A stretch of 64,000 nucleotides of DNA, taken from the NCBI GenBank assembly GCA_944393005.1, contig CALXYO010000002.1:209302-273301 (forward strand), written 5' to 3'. Within the stretch, counting starts at the first letter, position 1. The number at the start of each line of letters is the position of its first letter. Position numbers and translations under genes: made by a program. The notes below the pieces were generated by a model. That model did no database searches. It had not been told where the DNA came from and was given only the letters and a program-made list of their open reading frames with translations. Shown one piece after another: positions 8,854-16,174 of this stretch. Source of the stretch: an uncultured Spirochaetales bacterium (lineage in GTDB: Bacteria; Spirochaetota; Spirochaetia; Sphaerochaetales; Sphaerochaetaceae).

Positions 8854-9576
8854 CTAAGCTCCAAGATATCTCTCGATTACATCATCCGTAAGATTCGAAG
8901 TGGGAGAATGATGTACAACAGAACCTTTCTCAAGGATATAGCAATCCTGAGATACAGAAAGTGCGAACTTCACACTTTGCTCAGCCAATAGAATAGTGAC
9001 GCCTTGTTTTATGAGCTCCTTTACGATATCTGCCAGCTGGCTGACAATGATAGGAGCAAGACCTTCCGTGATTTCATCAAGCAGAAGAAGGTCAGGATTC
9101 TGCATGAGTCCGCGTGCAACAGCAAGCATCTGCTGCTCACCTCCGGAAAGCTTGTTACCTTTGCTGGTTTCTCTTTCCTTCAGTCTCGGGAAAAGTTCAT
9201 AGATGCGGTCGATATTCCAGTCATTACGTCCGTTGATGCCTGTTTTCTTTGCGATAAGCAGATTCTCCTTTGTTGTAAGGTTCGGGAAAATATGCCTGCC
9301 CTGCGGTACGTACGCAATACCGAGATTTGCGATCTTGAAGTTTGTCAGTCCGACAATATTCTTGCCATTGAGAAGAATCTCACCTTCAGTCTTGTCATGA
9401 ACCTTCGGATTGAGCAGTCCCATGATTGTCTTCATTGTTGTGGATTTTCCCACGCCGTTTCTTCCAAGAAGACATACGGACTGTCCTTCCTCCACTTTCA
9501 ATGAAAGGTCAAAAAGGATATGGCTCTTCTCGTAGTATGCATTTACGTTTTTCAGTTCAAGAATTGTGTTGCTCAT
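8854..9576 (-). CDS. livF: branched-chain-type ABC importer, ATP-binding protein LivF
   Basis: 240 residues. Walker A is GRNGVGKST, the signature is LSGGEQQ, and Walker B is LLLLDEITEGLAP. The full-length match to the LivF half (ending DVIERYLGA) distinguishes it from LivG. It is the last gene of the importer operon and overlaps livG by four bases (ATGA), with its ribosome site GGAGGAATGG inside livG. It energises uptake of the ligand captured by the solute-binding protein at 12252-13637. Members of this family carry branched amino acids, amides, urea or aromatic and short carboxylic acids, so the LivF name marks the protein type, not the substrate. Confidence 0.92.
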   Translation of the reverse strand: MSNTILELKNVNAYYEKSHILFDLSLKVEEGQSVCLLGRNGVGKSTTMKTIMGLLNPKVHDKTEGEILLNGKNIVGLTNFKIANLGIAYVPQGRHIFPNLTTKENLLIAKKTGINGRNDWNIDRIYELFPRLKERETSKGNKLSGGEQQMLAVARGLMQNPDLLLLDEITEGLAPIIVSQLADIVKELIKQGVTILLAEQSVKFALSVSQDCYILEKGSVVHHSPTSNLTDDVIERYLGA

Positions 9577-10328
9577 TCTGCCATTCCTCCAAGGTATGCT
9601 TTCTTTACGAATTCATTGTTCTTGATCTCAGCCGGTGTTCCACTTGCAATGAGGGCACCCTCACTCATAACGGAAATCTCATCAGCATAGTTGAAGACGA
9701 TTTCCATATCATGCTCGATGAAAAGCATTGTCATATGGCGGTCGGCTGCAAGCTTTCTGATAAGATCCATCAGCTTGTAAGCTTCTTCTCTTGCAACACC
9801 TGCGGCCGGCTCGTCAAGGATAAGCAGCCTTGGTTCCATTGCAAGAGCGATGGCGATGTCAAGTCTCCTCTGATCACCATATGACATATAGCCGGCAACA
9901 GTGTTCTCCTTATCGGCAATACCGACCATTTCAAGGAAACGCTCTATTTCCTCTCTAAGGTAAGACTGCTTCACCGGAAGGAAGCTGTATGCCTTCTTGT
10001 TCATGTTGATTCTGGAGATCTGCACGTTTTCATATACTGTGAGATCCCTGAAGATCTGGGTGATCTGGAAGCACTTGCACATACCTCTCTTGACAATCTT
10101 GTGAGGAGCCATCCCTGTAATATCCTCACCAAGGAATGTGACTTTTCCGCTTGTAGGAGTTGTCCTGTTGCAGATAAGATCCATCAGTGTTGACTTTCCG
10201 GCACCGTTCGGGCCGATGAAAGCTCTCATCTGTCCGTCAGGAACCTCGAATGATACATCTTTTGTCGCATGAAGTGCGCCGAAATATCTGTTAAGGCCTT
10301 CTGCCTTGAGGATTATGTTGTCAGCCAT
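9573..10328 (-). CDS. livG: branched-chain-type ABC importer, ATP-binding protein LivG
   Basis: 251 residues. Walker A is GPNGAGKST, Walker B LLILDEPAAGV, and the switch His is LFIEHDMEIVF. The C-terminus ends with the LivG-type VKKAYLGG. The signature region reads MSYGDQRRLDIA, a common LivG variant of LSGGQ. It overlaps livM by eight bases and livF by four, so the operon is tightly coupled. It pairs with LivF as a heterodimeric motor below the LivH/LivM membrane channel. Confidence 0.92.
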   Translation of the reverse strand: MADNIILKAEGLNRYFGALHATKDVSFEVPDGQMRAFIGPNGAGKSTLMDLICNRTTPTSGKVTFLGEDITGMAPHKIVKRGMCKCFQITQIFRDLTVYENVQISRINMNKKAYSFLPVKQSYLREEIERFLEMVGIADKENTVAGYMSYGDQRRLDIAIALAMEPRLLILDEPAAGVAREEAYKLMDLIRKLAADRHMTMLFIEHDMEIVFNYADEISVMSEGALIASGTPAEIKNNEFVKKAYLGGMAE

Positions 10329-11328
10329 TTGCGCTTACCCTCCCACTACCTTTAACTGAAGTCTCTTCCAGGTCGAGCTCTTTCTTATCTCTGATGATAC
10401 CGCCCTGGAGGAAGAGTACACACAGACATGTGATAACGCCGAGAACTGCCTGGTAATACTGTGTATAGATCGGAAGCTCAACGTTGATGAACGTGATGAT
10501 GAATGCGCCGAGAATCGGACCGAAGAAACTGCCCATACCACCGACAAGGCACATGATCAGACCGTCCATTGATGTATTTGACGAGATCATTACAGGGAAT
10601 GCACCCATGTTTCTCATTGAATAGAGAAGACCTGCAATGCCGCAGAAGAATGCTGAAACCATGTAGGCAGTAAGTCTTGTGTTTCTTGTATTGTATCCGA
10701 TGAATGTCATTCTCTGGATGTTCTCTCTGGTTCCTTTCAGCGTTGTGGCAAACGGAGAATGGAAGAAGTAATATATGAGAATGATACATACAACACAGAC
10801 TACGAAACAGACATAGAAGTTTGCCCTCGTGCTTGTTGCAAACGGAAGACGTGTCGCGCCGGTAAGACCTGTATCTGAACCGACGATCTGCATCTTCTGG
10901 ACAGTAGTCCACAGAAGAATGTTGATACCCATGTTCATGAATGCGAACACAAGGTCGTCATTTGCTCTGAGTGTCAGGACACCGAGGAATGCGGCAAGAG
11001 CGACTGTGATGAGAAGAGCCAGAGGAAGTGCGATCCATACTGAAAGCCCGGCCCTGACGATCAGGAACACATATGCATATGCGGCAAAACCGAAGAATGT
11101 TGCCTGTCCGAGAGGTCTGAGTCCGCCGAAACCGAGAATAATGTTGACCGCAGTTGCGAAAAGCATGAAGATGACAGTTCTGCAAAGGAAATCAAGCACC
11201 GGATCAGATGAGAAAAGCGATACGATGAAAATGACGCCGACAGTGAAGGCGCCCATGATCAGGTCGCGTTTCTTCTGAGTGAAGTTCTTTGATCTCAGAA
11301 TACCGATATTTGCAAGATTGAAATTCAT
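10321..11328 (-). CDS. livM: branched-chain-type ABC importer, permease LivM
   Basis: 335 residues with about 9-10 hydrophobic segments. The cytoplasmic coupling loop carries FATTLKGTRENIQRMTFIGY, and GGMGSFFGPILGAF near the C-terminus is diagnostic for LivM. The ATG at 11328 follows GGAGGCCTGA, which also contains the livH stop. It forms the channel with LivH in the inner membrane. Confidence 0.92.
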   Translation of the reverse strand: MNFNLANIGILRSKNFTQKKRDLIMGAFTVGVIFIVSLFSSDPVLDFLCRTVIFMLFATAVNIILGFGGLRPLGQATFFGFAAYAYVFLIVRAGLSVWIALPLALLITVALAAFLGVLTLRANDDLVFAFMNMGINILLWTTVQKMQIVGSDTGLTGATRLPFATSTRANFYVCFVVCVVCIILIYYFFHSPFATTLKGTRENIQRMTFIGYNTRNTRLTAYMVSAFFCGIAGLLYSMRNMGAFPVMISSNTSMDGLIMCLVGGMGSFFGPILGAFIITFINVELPIYTQYYQAVLGVITCLCVLFLQGGIIRDKKELDLEETSVKGSGRVSANG

Positions 11329-12192
11329 TCAGGCCTCCTTCCGTGAAAACACGCCGTTCGGCTTGATGAACATACAGATAACCATAAGAGCCGCCGGGAT
11401 AAGATTGTAATACTGCGGGAAGTAGATAGCACCAAAAGCATTGACGATACCTACGAGAAGAGCTGCAGGAAGACATCCGTTCATGTTTCTCATACCGCCG
11501 ATAAGAAGAATCGGCATGATGTTGCCGAAAACGGAAAGACCTTCCTTCGGGCTCATGCCTGTGACAGGAGCATTGAGAACACCGCCAAGGCCCGCAATGC
11601 CCATACCGATCATGAACATGACAGAAAAGAGCATGTTAACGTTGACACCGAGACAACCGACCATCTGTCTGTCTGAAATGATGGCTCTCATCAGCATTCC
11701 GAGTTTTGTCTTGTTTATCATCAGCCAGAATGCAAGTGCTATGAGAAGACCCACGACGATCATGAAGATGTAATATGTCGGGAAGAAGATGCCGAAGAAT
11801 TCAAGAGCTCCGTTAAGTATGTTGGGCAGTGAAAGGAGCCTGATCCTGTATCCCCAGAAGAATACCATTGCATCACACACGATATAAGCGACACCATATG
11901 TGAAGAGCATGATGTAAAGCATGTTCTTTCCAAAAAGCGGACGTACGGCCCTCTCTACAAAGAAGCCCATGATACCGATCACCACCGGCACGATGATCAA
12001 GGCGGGGAAATAGCCGATCTTTGCCGCAATGGTATATGTCAGATATGTACCCAGGACATAGAATGCACCTTGTCCGAAGTTAACCATATTCATACCGCTG
12101 ATTATAAGGCTCATGCCGGCAACCATCATGTATGCGACGATGCCGCTGGACAGGCCCGTAACCAGAGTCTGCAGGAAAAATGATAAAGTCAT
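11329..12192 (-). CDS. livH: branched-chain-type ABC importer, permease LivH
   Basis: 287 residues and about 8 hydrophobic helices. GLSSGIVAYMMVAGMSLIISGM at the N-terminus matches the start of LivH proteins (M-x-G-L-I-x-G-x-N-F in the family), and MRAIISDRQMVGCLGVN is the coupling loop. AAGGAGAG eight bases upstream supports the start at 12192. Its leader carries the 9-bp hairpin at 12213-12236 that separates it from the binding-protein gene. Confidence 0.92.
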   Translation of the reverse strand: MTLSFFLQTLVTGLSSGIVAYMMVAGMSLIISGMNMVNFGQGAFYVLGTYLTYTIAAKIGYFPALIIVPVVIGIMGFFVERAVRPLFGKNMLYIMLFTYGVAYIVCDAMVFFWGYRIRLLSLPNILNGALEFFGIFFPTYYIFMIVVGLLIALAFWLMINKTKLGMLMRAIISDRQMVGCLGVNVNMLFSVMFMIGMGIAGLGGVLNAPVTGMSPKEGLSVFGNIMPILLIGGMRNMNGCLPAALLVGIVNAFGAIYFPQYYNLIPAALMVICMFIKPNGVFSRKEA

Positions 12193-12212
12193 TTTCTCTC
12201 CTTAAACAAAAT

Positions 12213-12236
12213 AAGGGCGAGGACTGGCTCGCCCTT
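12213..12236 (-). terminator. intercistronic hairpin between binding-protein gene and livH
   Basis: AAGGGCGAG/CTCGCCCTT (12213-12221, 12228-12236), 6-base loop, followed on the minus strand by ATTTTGTTT. Its position right after the binding-protein stop suggests partial termination or 3'-end protection that keeps the binding protein in excess over the membrane parts. Confidence 0.65.
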
Positions 12237-12251
12237 TTGTACAAATCAGTC

Positions 12252-13637
12252 TCAGATCTGAGAGAGGTCTGTGAATGTGAATCCGCTTTCTGCGGCATAT
12301 TCGGCAAGTTCTTCTTTTGTCGGAAGGACTTCTTCTGCCTCATAGACATGGAGGACCTCTCCGATAGGAATGTTCCACTCACCGCTCTCATCTTCGATAG
12401 CTGTTACATAATAATATGTGTGGTTCATGACATGGTCGAAGTCTCTGAAGCCGAGGTTCTTGCCATAGATGGTATCGAATCTTACTGTCTCAAGAGCTTC
12501 TGTGACTCCTTCCGGTGACCAGTCGTCTGTTGATTCAAGAGCTGCTGCGATAGCCTTGATACCGATATACCATGTGTAACCCATATCGGAAGGAAGAGTC
12601 TCCATACCATACATTTCCTCACCGATCTGCTTGTAAGACTCCACCATCTCGTCATTGCCTTCGATATCACTGAGCCAGAACGGCCAGAGAGCAACACCGT
12701 GAACTTTTCCATACGGATATGTTCCGGCTTCAGCAAGAGCTGAGTTGTTTGTTGAGTCAACTGTATACCATCCGAGGTAGTCAGCAATGTTCCACAGACC
12801 GAACATTCTTCCCTGGTTGATGAAGGAAACAAAGTTAGGACCACTTGTTGATGAGATAATCACATCAGGATCTCTGCCGACGATGGAAGAGATGATGTTG
12901 CTGAACTCTGTTGATGATGAGGAAACCTGGTTTGAACCGAGGAGTTCGAAATCATCACCCATAGCACGGACGAAGAAGTCACGGCTGTCAGCACTTGCAC
13001 CACCGTCAAGGCCTACGAAGTAAGCTGTCTTATAACCCTTCTCCTTGGCATACAGAGCATTCATGTTACCGATTGCCCATGCGTTGAAGCCGCATGAGAA
13101 CATGTACTTGGATGCATTCTCAACAGTGACACGTGTGTTCATTGTACAAGGTGTGACCATCGGGAACTTGTTTGTCTCTGCCCACTGTGCAGCTGTAGGA
13201 GCTTCACCGTCACCCTTAGGACCGAGAATAGCAACAACACCTTCAGCCTTGAGTTCCGTTGATCTCTGAGCTACGTTGCTCGGGTCATTGCCTGTATCTC
13301 TGTACACGAGCTGGACCATTTTGCCCTTGATACCACCTGCTTCGTTGATTTCCTTTACAGCAAGCTCAGCACCGGCTTCAGCCCATGCAACAGTTGCAGC
13401 ACCGCCGCTTGAACGGTCGGTAAGGACACCGATCTTCACGACATCATCGCTTGACACTGTTGAAGAAGTGCTTGAAGCTGATGTTGTTGTGCTTGAAGCA
13501 GCAGCTGTTGTTGTAGTTGTTGAGGATGAAGTTTCTGTTGTGGAAGAAGCTTCCTCATTACCGGAACAGGCAGTCACTGTGAAAAGTGCCAGAACAATCA
13601 TCAAGATTGCGGAAAAAATTCTGATGTTCTTTTTCAT
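12252..13637 (-). CDS. substrate-binding lipoprotein of the branched-chain-type ABC importer
   Basis: 461 residues. The ATG at 13637 is preferred over one two codons upstream because GGGAG lies seven bases before it. A lipoprotein signal ends in VTAC with the lipid Cys at residue 24. A Ser/Thr-rich tether of about 45 residues (runs such as SSTTTTTAAASSTTTSASS) follows. Then comes a type I periplasmic-binding-protein fold (VVKIGVLTDRSSGGAA, AVKEINEAGGIKG). This is the LivJ/amide-binding class. It is likely anchored on the outside of the inner membrane and hands ligand to LivH/LivM. Two C-C lyase genes lie directly upstream in the same operon, pointing to a carboxylic-acid ligand more than an amino acid. 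That is inference. Confidence 0.9.
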   Translation of the reverse strand: MKKNIRIFSAILMIVLALFTVTACSGNEEASSTTETSSSTTTTTAAASSTTTSASSTSSTVSSDDVVKIGVLTDRSSGGAATVAWAEAGAELAVKEINEAGGIKGKMVQLVYRDTGNDPSNVAQRSTELKAEGVVAILGPKGDGEAPTAAQWAETNKFPMVTPCTMNTRVTVENASKYMFSCGFNAWAIGNMNALYAKEKGYKTAYFVGLDGGASADSRDFFVRAMGDDFELLGSNQVSSSSTEFSNIISSIVGRDPDVIISSTSGPNFVSFINQGRMFGLWNIADYLGWYTVDSTNNSALAEAGTYPYGKVHGVALWPFWLSDIEGNDEMVESYKQIGEEMYGMETLPSDMGYTWYIGIKAIAAALESTDDWSPEGVTEALETVRFDTIYGKNLGFRDFDHVMNHTYYYVTAIEDESGEWNIPIGEVLHVYEAEEVLPTKEELAEYAAESGFTFTDLSQI

Positions 13638-13661
13638 TTTCATTCTCCCTTTTTTTCTGTT

Positions 13662-14639
13662 TTATTTCTTGTCCGGATCATAACAGTCATCGTTACGGAC
13701 AAAATAATCATAGTTTCTCTGGGCAACTGAATCCTGAGGATCCTTCACATATTTGTTCTCACGGTCAACCCAGTATCTGTCATAGAGGCCGAACATGCTC
13801 ATTGTCGTGAACACTTTGTATCCTGTGTCGTCGAAGTGCTCGTCAACATAGTCATTTGTCTGGCTCTGCATCACATGACGTCCAACATCCAGCATTGCAA
13901 GCATTGCGGCATGCATTGAATAGTGGATACCCACCAGCTTGTAGTTGCCGAGCTCCTTCAGCTGGGCCATTGTGATTTCCTTCGGATCATGTGCCTTGCC
14001 GCAGATATCCGGATACCACATAGGGCACTTGTAAGCGTCATTGATTTTCTTGAGAAGAGTAAATTTGTCACCCTTGACCTTGTGCATCCACAGAATGCAG
14101 ATCATATCCGCACCGGCTTCCATGTATGCTTTCATTCTTTCGATGAGCTCATCAAAATTCTCTTCAGGGTTCGTGTCACAGCGGGCAATGAGGAAACCGT
14201 TCATACCGTCAGCATCAAGTCCGTCACGTGCAGCCTTGAAACGGAGCACAGCATCCTCGATAGGCAGCTGACCTGCTCTTCCGAGCTCGCTTGTATCAGT
14301 CACGAGTACACCCGCAGCGCCTGCTTTCATGATCTTGCGGCAGCCATAATAAGTATTCAGACCGCGTCCAAAACCGAAACCGTCATCAGCATCAATGATG
14401 AGAGGCATCTTTGTCATTGATGTGATCTTGTCGGTGATGTATGTGAAATCATCGATTGAAAGCAGCTGAAGATCAGGAATACCGGTAAGGCCGCATGCAA
14501 GGTCTCCGCTGGAAACCATGATGACCTCAAAGCCATTCATTTCGGCAGCTTTGGCACTTGCGCAGTCGTAAAGCTCCGGAACAATCCTCACCTTATCGTC
14601 ACTGATAAGAGCCCTGAGTCTCTGTGCTGAATCATTCAT
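13662..14639 (-). CDS. isocitrate lyase/PEP mutase superfamily enzyme (C-C or P-C lyase)
   Basis: 325 residues, a TIM barrel of the ICL/PEPM class. It shows the N-terminal PELYDCASAKAAEMNGFEVI strand, PLIIDADDGFGFG (Mg2+-binding Asp pair, residues about 84-96), a glycine-rich AGAAGVLVTD segment and IARCDTNPEENFDEL. The position of the catalytic K-K-C-G-H loop of isocitrate and methylisocitrate lyases is occupied by ELGRAGQLP, so it is not AceA or PrpB in the strict sense. Relatives cleave 2,3-dimethylmalate, oxaloacetate or phosphonopyruvate. It lies 14 bases downstream of a second, divergent paralogue and 24 bases upstream of the binding protein. Confidence 0.85.
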   Translation of the reverse strand: MNDSAQRLRALISDDKVRIVPELYDCASAKAAEMNGFEVIMVSSGDLACGLTGIPDLQLLSIDDFTYITDKITSMTKMPLIIDADDGFGFGRGLNTYYGCRKIMKAGAAGVLVTDTSELGRAGQLPIEDAVLRFKAARDGLDADGMNGFLIARCDTNPEENFDELIERMKAYMEAGADMICILWMHKVKGDKFTLLKKINDAYKCPMWYPDICGKAHDPKEITMAQLKELGNYKLVGIHYSMHAAMLAMLDVGRHVMQSQTNDYVDEHFDDTGYKVFTTMSMFGLYDRYWVDRENKYVKDPQDSVAQRNYDYFVRNDDCYDPDKK

Positions 14640-14653
14640 ATAAATGCACCTCC

Positions 14654-15607
14654 TTACAGTCTGTCTTCGATATCGACTTTCTTGAATCCTTCCGGATATC
14701 CTGCGACATCGTGTCCGACGATTGTGTATTTCTTGCTGTCACCTGTGAATCTGTTCTCAAGTTCAAGATAGTCCTGAGGAACGAAAAGCGGGGATGCAGA
14801 AAAATCGCACTGACCTGTACCGGATGCATGTGTAAATGTATATGCAACACTCTGGTCTTCAAAATTCTTCTTTCCGTGTTCAAGCATACCTTCCATTGCA
14901 GCCTTCATCGTGAAGTGTGTTGAGCACATCTTGAATCCGAGCTCAGTAAGCTGTTCCATTGTGACATTGGGCTTACCGCCGTCTGCCCTGACATCAGCGA
15001 AGATCTTCCAGCCCTTGACTTTCTCTGCCATGATCTTGGCATGCTCATAGTCTGTGATGAGAACCATCATGGCGATATCGGCACCGGCTTCCATTGCCTC
15101 ATTGAGCCTTGCACAGCCTTCCTCCATCTCCTTCTCGTCATACGGATTTGCATTTGTTCTTGCAATCAGAAGACAGTCAGTACCCTTGAGCGCAGCTACT
15201 GCAGCTCTGATCTTTGCCATGTACTTATCTCTCGGAAGGATGCTTGTTGACTCTTCCATGTCAGCAGAATCTTCAAGCTGGACTGCAGCCGCACCGGCTC
15301 TTGCAAGGATCTTCGCAGAACGGTAAACAGCAAGAGGACCGCCGAATCCGTCTTCAATATCAGCAATTAGAGGAATTGAACTTGTCTGACTTACTCTTGA
15401 GACGACGCCTTCAAGATCTGTAAGGTTCGTAAAACCGTAGTCAATAACACCGTTGAGGCTGATCGAAACCTCTCCGCCGCTCAGAAGGCTTACAGGGAAA
15501 CCGCACATTTCAACAGCACGCTGAGACATGCAGTCGAACACACATGGAACAAGAAAACACTTATCGCTCTCTTCTAGAATCTGTCTGAGAGTCTTTTTAC
15601 TAGCCAT
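14654..15607 (-). CDS. second isocitrate lyase/PEP mutase superfamily enzyme
   Basis: 317 residues from the ATG at 15607, preceded by GGAGG at six bases; a longer frame reading into the operator region has no ribosome site. It has the same fold as its neighbour but is clearly divergent: LVPCVFDCMSQRAVEMCGF, PLIADIEDGFGGPLAV (metal-binding Asp/Glu), AGAAAVQLEDSADMEE and LLIARTNANPYDEKEMEE. QLEDSADMEES replaces the lyase loop. It is the promoter-proximal gene of the lyase/importer operon. Two different family members in tandem suggest either a hetero-oligomer or successive cleavages of related branched malates or oxaloacetate-like compounds; neither can be proven here. Confidence 0.85.
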   Translation of the reverse strand: MASKKTLRQILEESDKCFLVPCVFDCMSQRAVEMCGFPVSLLSGGEVSISLNGVIDYGFTNLTDLEGVVSRVSQTSSIPLIADIEDGFGGPLAVYRSAKILARAGAAAVQLEDSADMEESTSILPRDKYMAKIRAAVAALKGTDCLLIARTNANPYDEKEMEEGCARLNEAMEAGADIAMMVLITDYEHAKIMAEKVKGWKIFADVRADGGKPNVTMEQLTELGFKMCSTHFTMKAAMEGMLEHGKKNFEDQSVAYTFTHASGTGQCDFSASPLFVPQDYLELENRFTGDSKKYTIVGHDVAGYPEGFKKVDIEDRL

Positions 15608-15632
15608 TAACAACCTCCGAAAAACAATATCA

Positions 15633-15669
15633 TCGCAATCGATTGAAAACACATTGCAACCGGTTGCAA
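15633..15669 (-). promoter_or_regulatory. tandem palindromic operators in front of the lyase/importer operon
   Basis: Two CG-centred palindromes lie 26-62 bases upstream of the start codon at 15607. One is TTGCAACCGGTTGCAA (15654-15669, perfect over 16 bp). The other is a weaker relative with the core CAATCGATTG (15636-15645). Twelve of 16 positions agree when aligned on their centres, and the centres are 21 bp apart, two helical turns. CG-centred palindromes with TTG/CAA arms are typical of LacI-family proteins. Confidence 0.7.
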
Positions 15670-15774
15670 AACGTTTATGAGTTAGTTATACGGTCGACTG
15701 GAGAAATTGTCAAGGAAAATTTTTTGAGCAGGTGTGTATTCAAGAAGCCATTGTTTTATGTTAATATGCAGTAT

Positions 15775-16137
15775 ATGAATAGCGAAAAAAAAGAGACTTG
15801 CGGGAATATCAAAAATGAAGAAAAGGACAGCCTACCCTCCTGTGAGGATTTTGAGAAAATCGCGGAAGTGCTGAAACAGCTCAGCGATCCGGTGAGGATG
15901 AAACTTTTCTATATCCTCTGTCACAGAGAGGAATGCGTGCTCGACATTTCCACCCTGATGGGAATGAGCAGTCCTGCTGTCTCACACCACCTGAGACAGC
16001 TCCGGCTCAGCGGGCTCATCACTTCAAGAAGAGAGAAAAAAGAGGTGTATTACAAGGCATCAGAAAGCAGGGAAACCAGCTTTCTGCACCATATGATTGA
16101 AGATCTCCTCGACATCAAGTGTCCTGCGAAAAATTGA
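15775..16137 (+). CDS. ArsR/SmtB-family winged-helix regulator
   Basis: About 120 residues from the ATG at 15775; an ATG nine bases upstream is also possible and neither has a clear ribosome site. The winged-helix core is complete: LSDPVRMKLFYILCHREECVLDIS, then SSPAVSHHLRQLRLSGLITSRREKKEVYY (quoted in part as SPAVSHHLRQL). The alpha-3 segment ECVLDIS keeps only one of the cysteines of the metal-sensing ELCVCDL motif. The C-terminal helix has HHMIEDLL, where some members hold a second metal site. It is 37 bases ahead of the enoate-reductase-like gene and may control it; it could also control the metal exporter at 2-4 kb. Confidence 0.85.
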   Translation: MNSEKKETCGNIKNEEKDSLPSCEDFEKIAEVLKQLSDPVRMKLFYILCHREECVLDISTLMGMSSPAVSHHLRQLRLSGLITSRREKKEVYYKASESRETSFLHHMIEDLLDIKCPAKN

Positions 16138-16174
16138 CTGGAAAACAAGTGTCCATTCGAGATAGAATTGACTC

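Noticed and set aside
13662..15607. Methylcitrate-cycle methylisocitrate lyase (prpB)
   Set aside because: Neither enzyme keeps the K-K-C-G-H catalytic loop, and no methylcitrate synthase or dehydratase (PrpC, PrpD, AcnD) is present.
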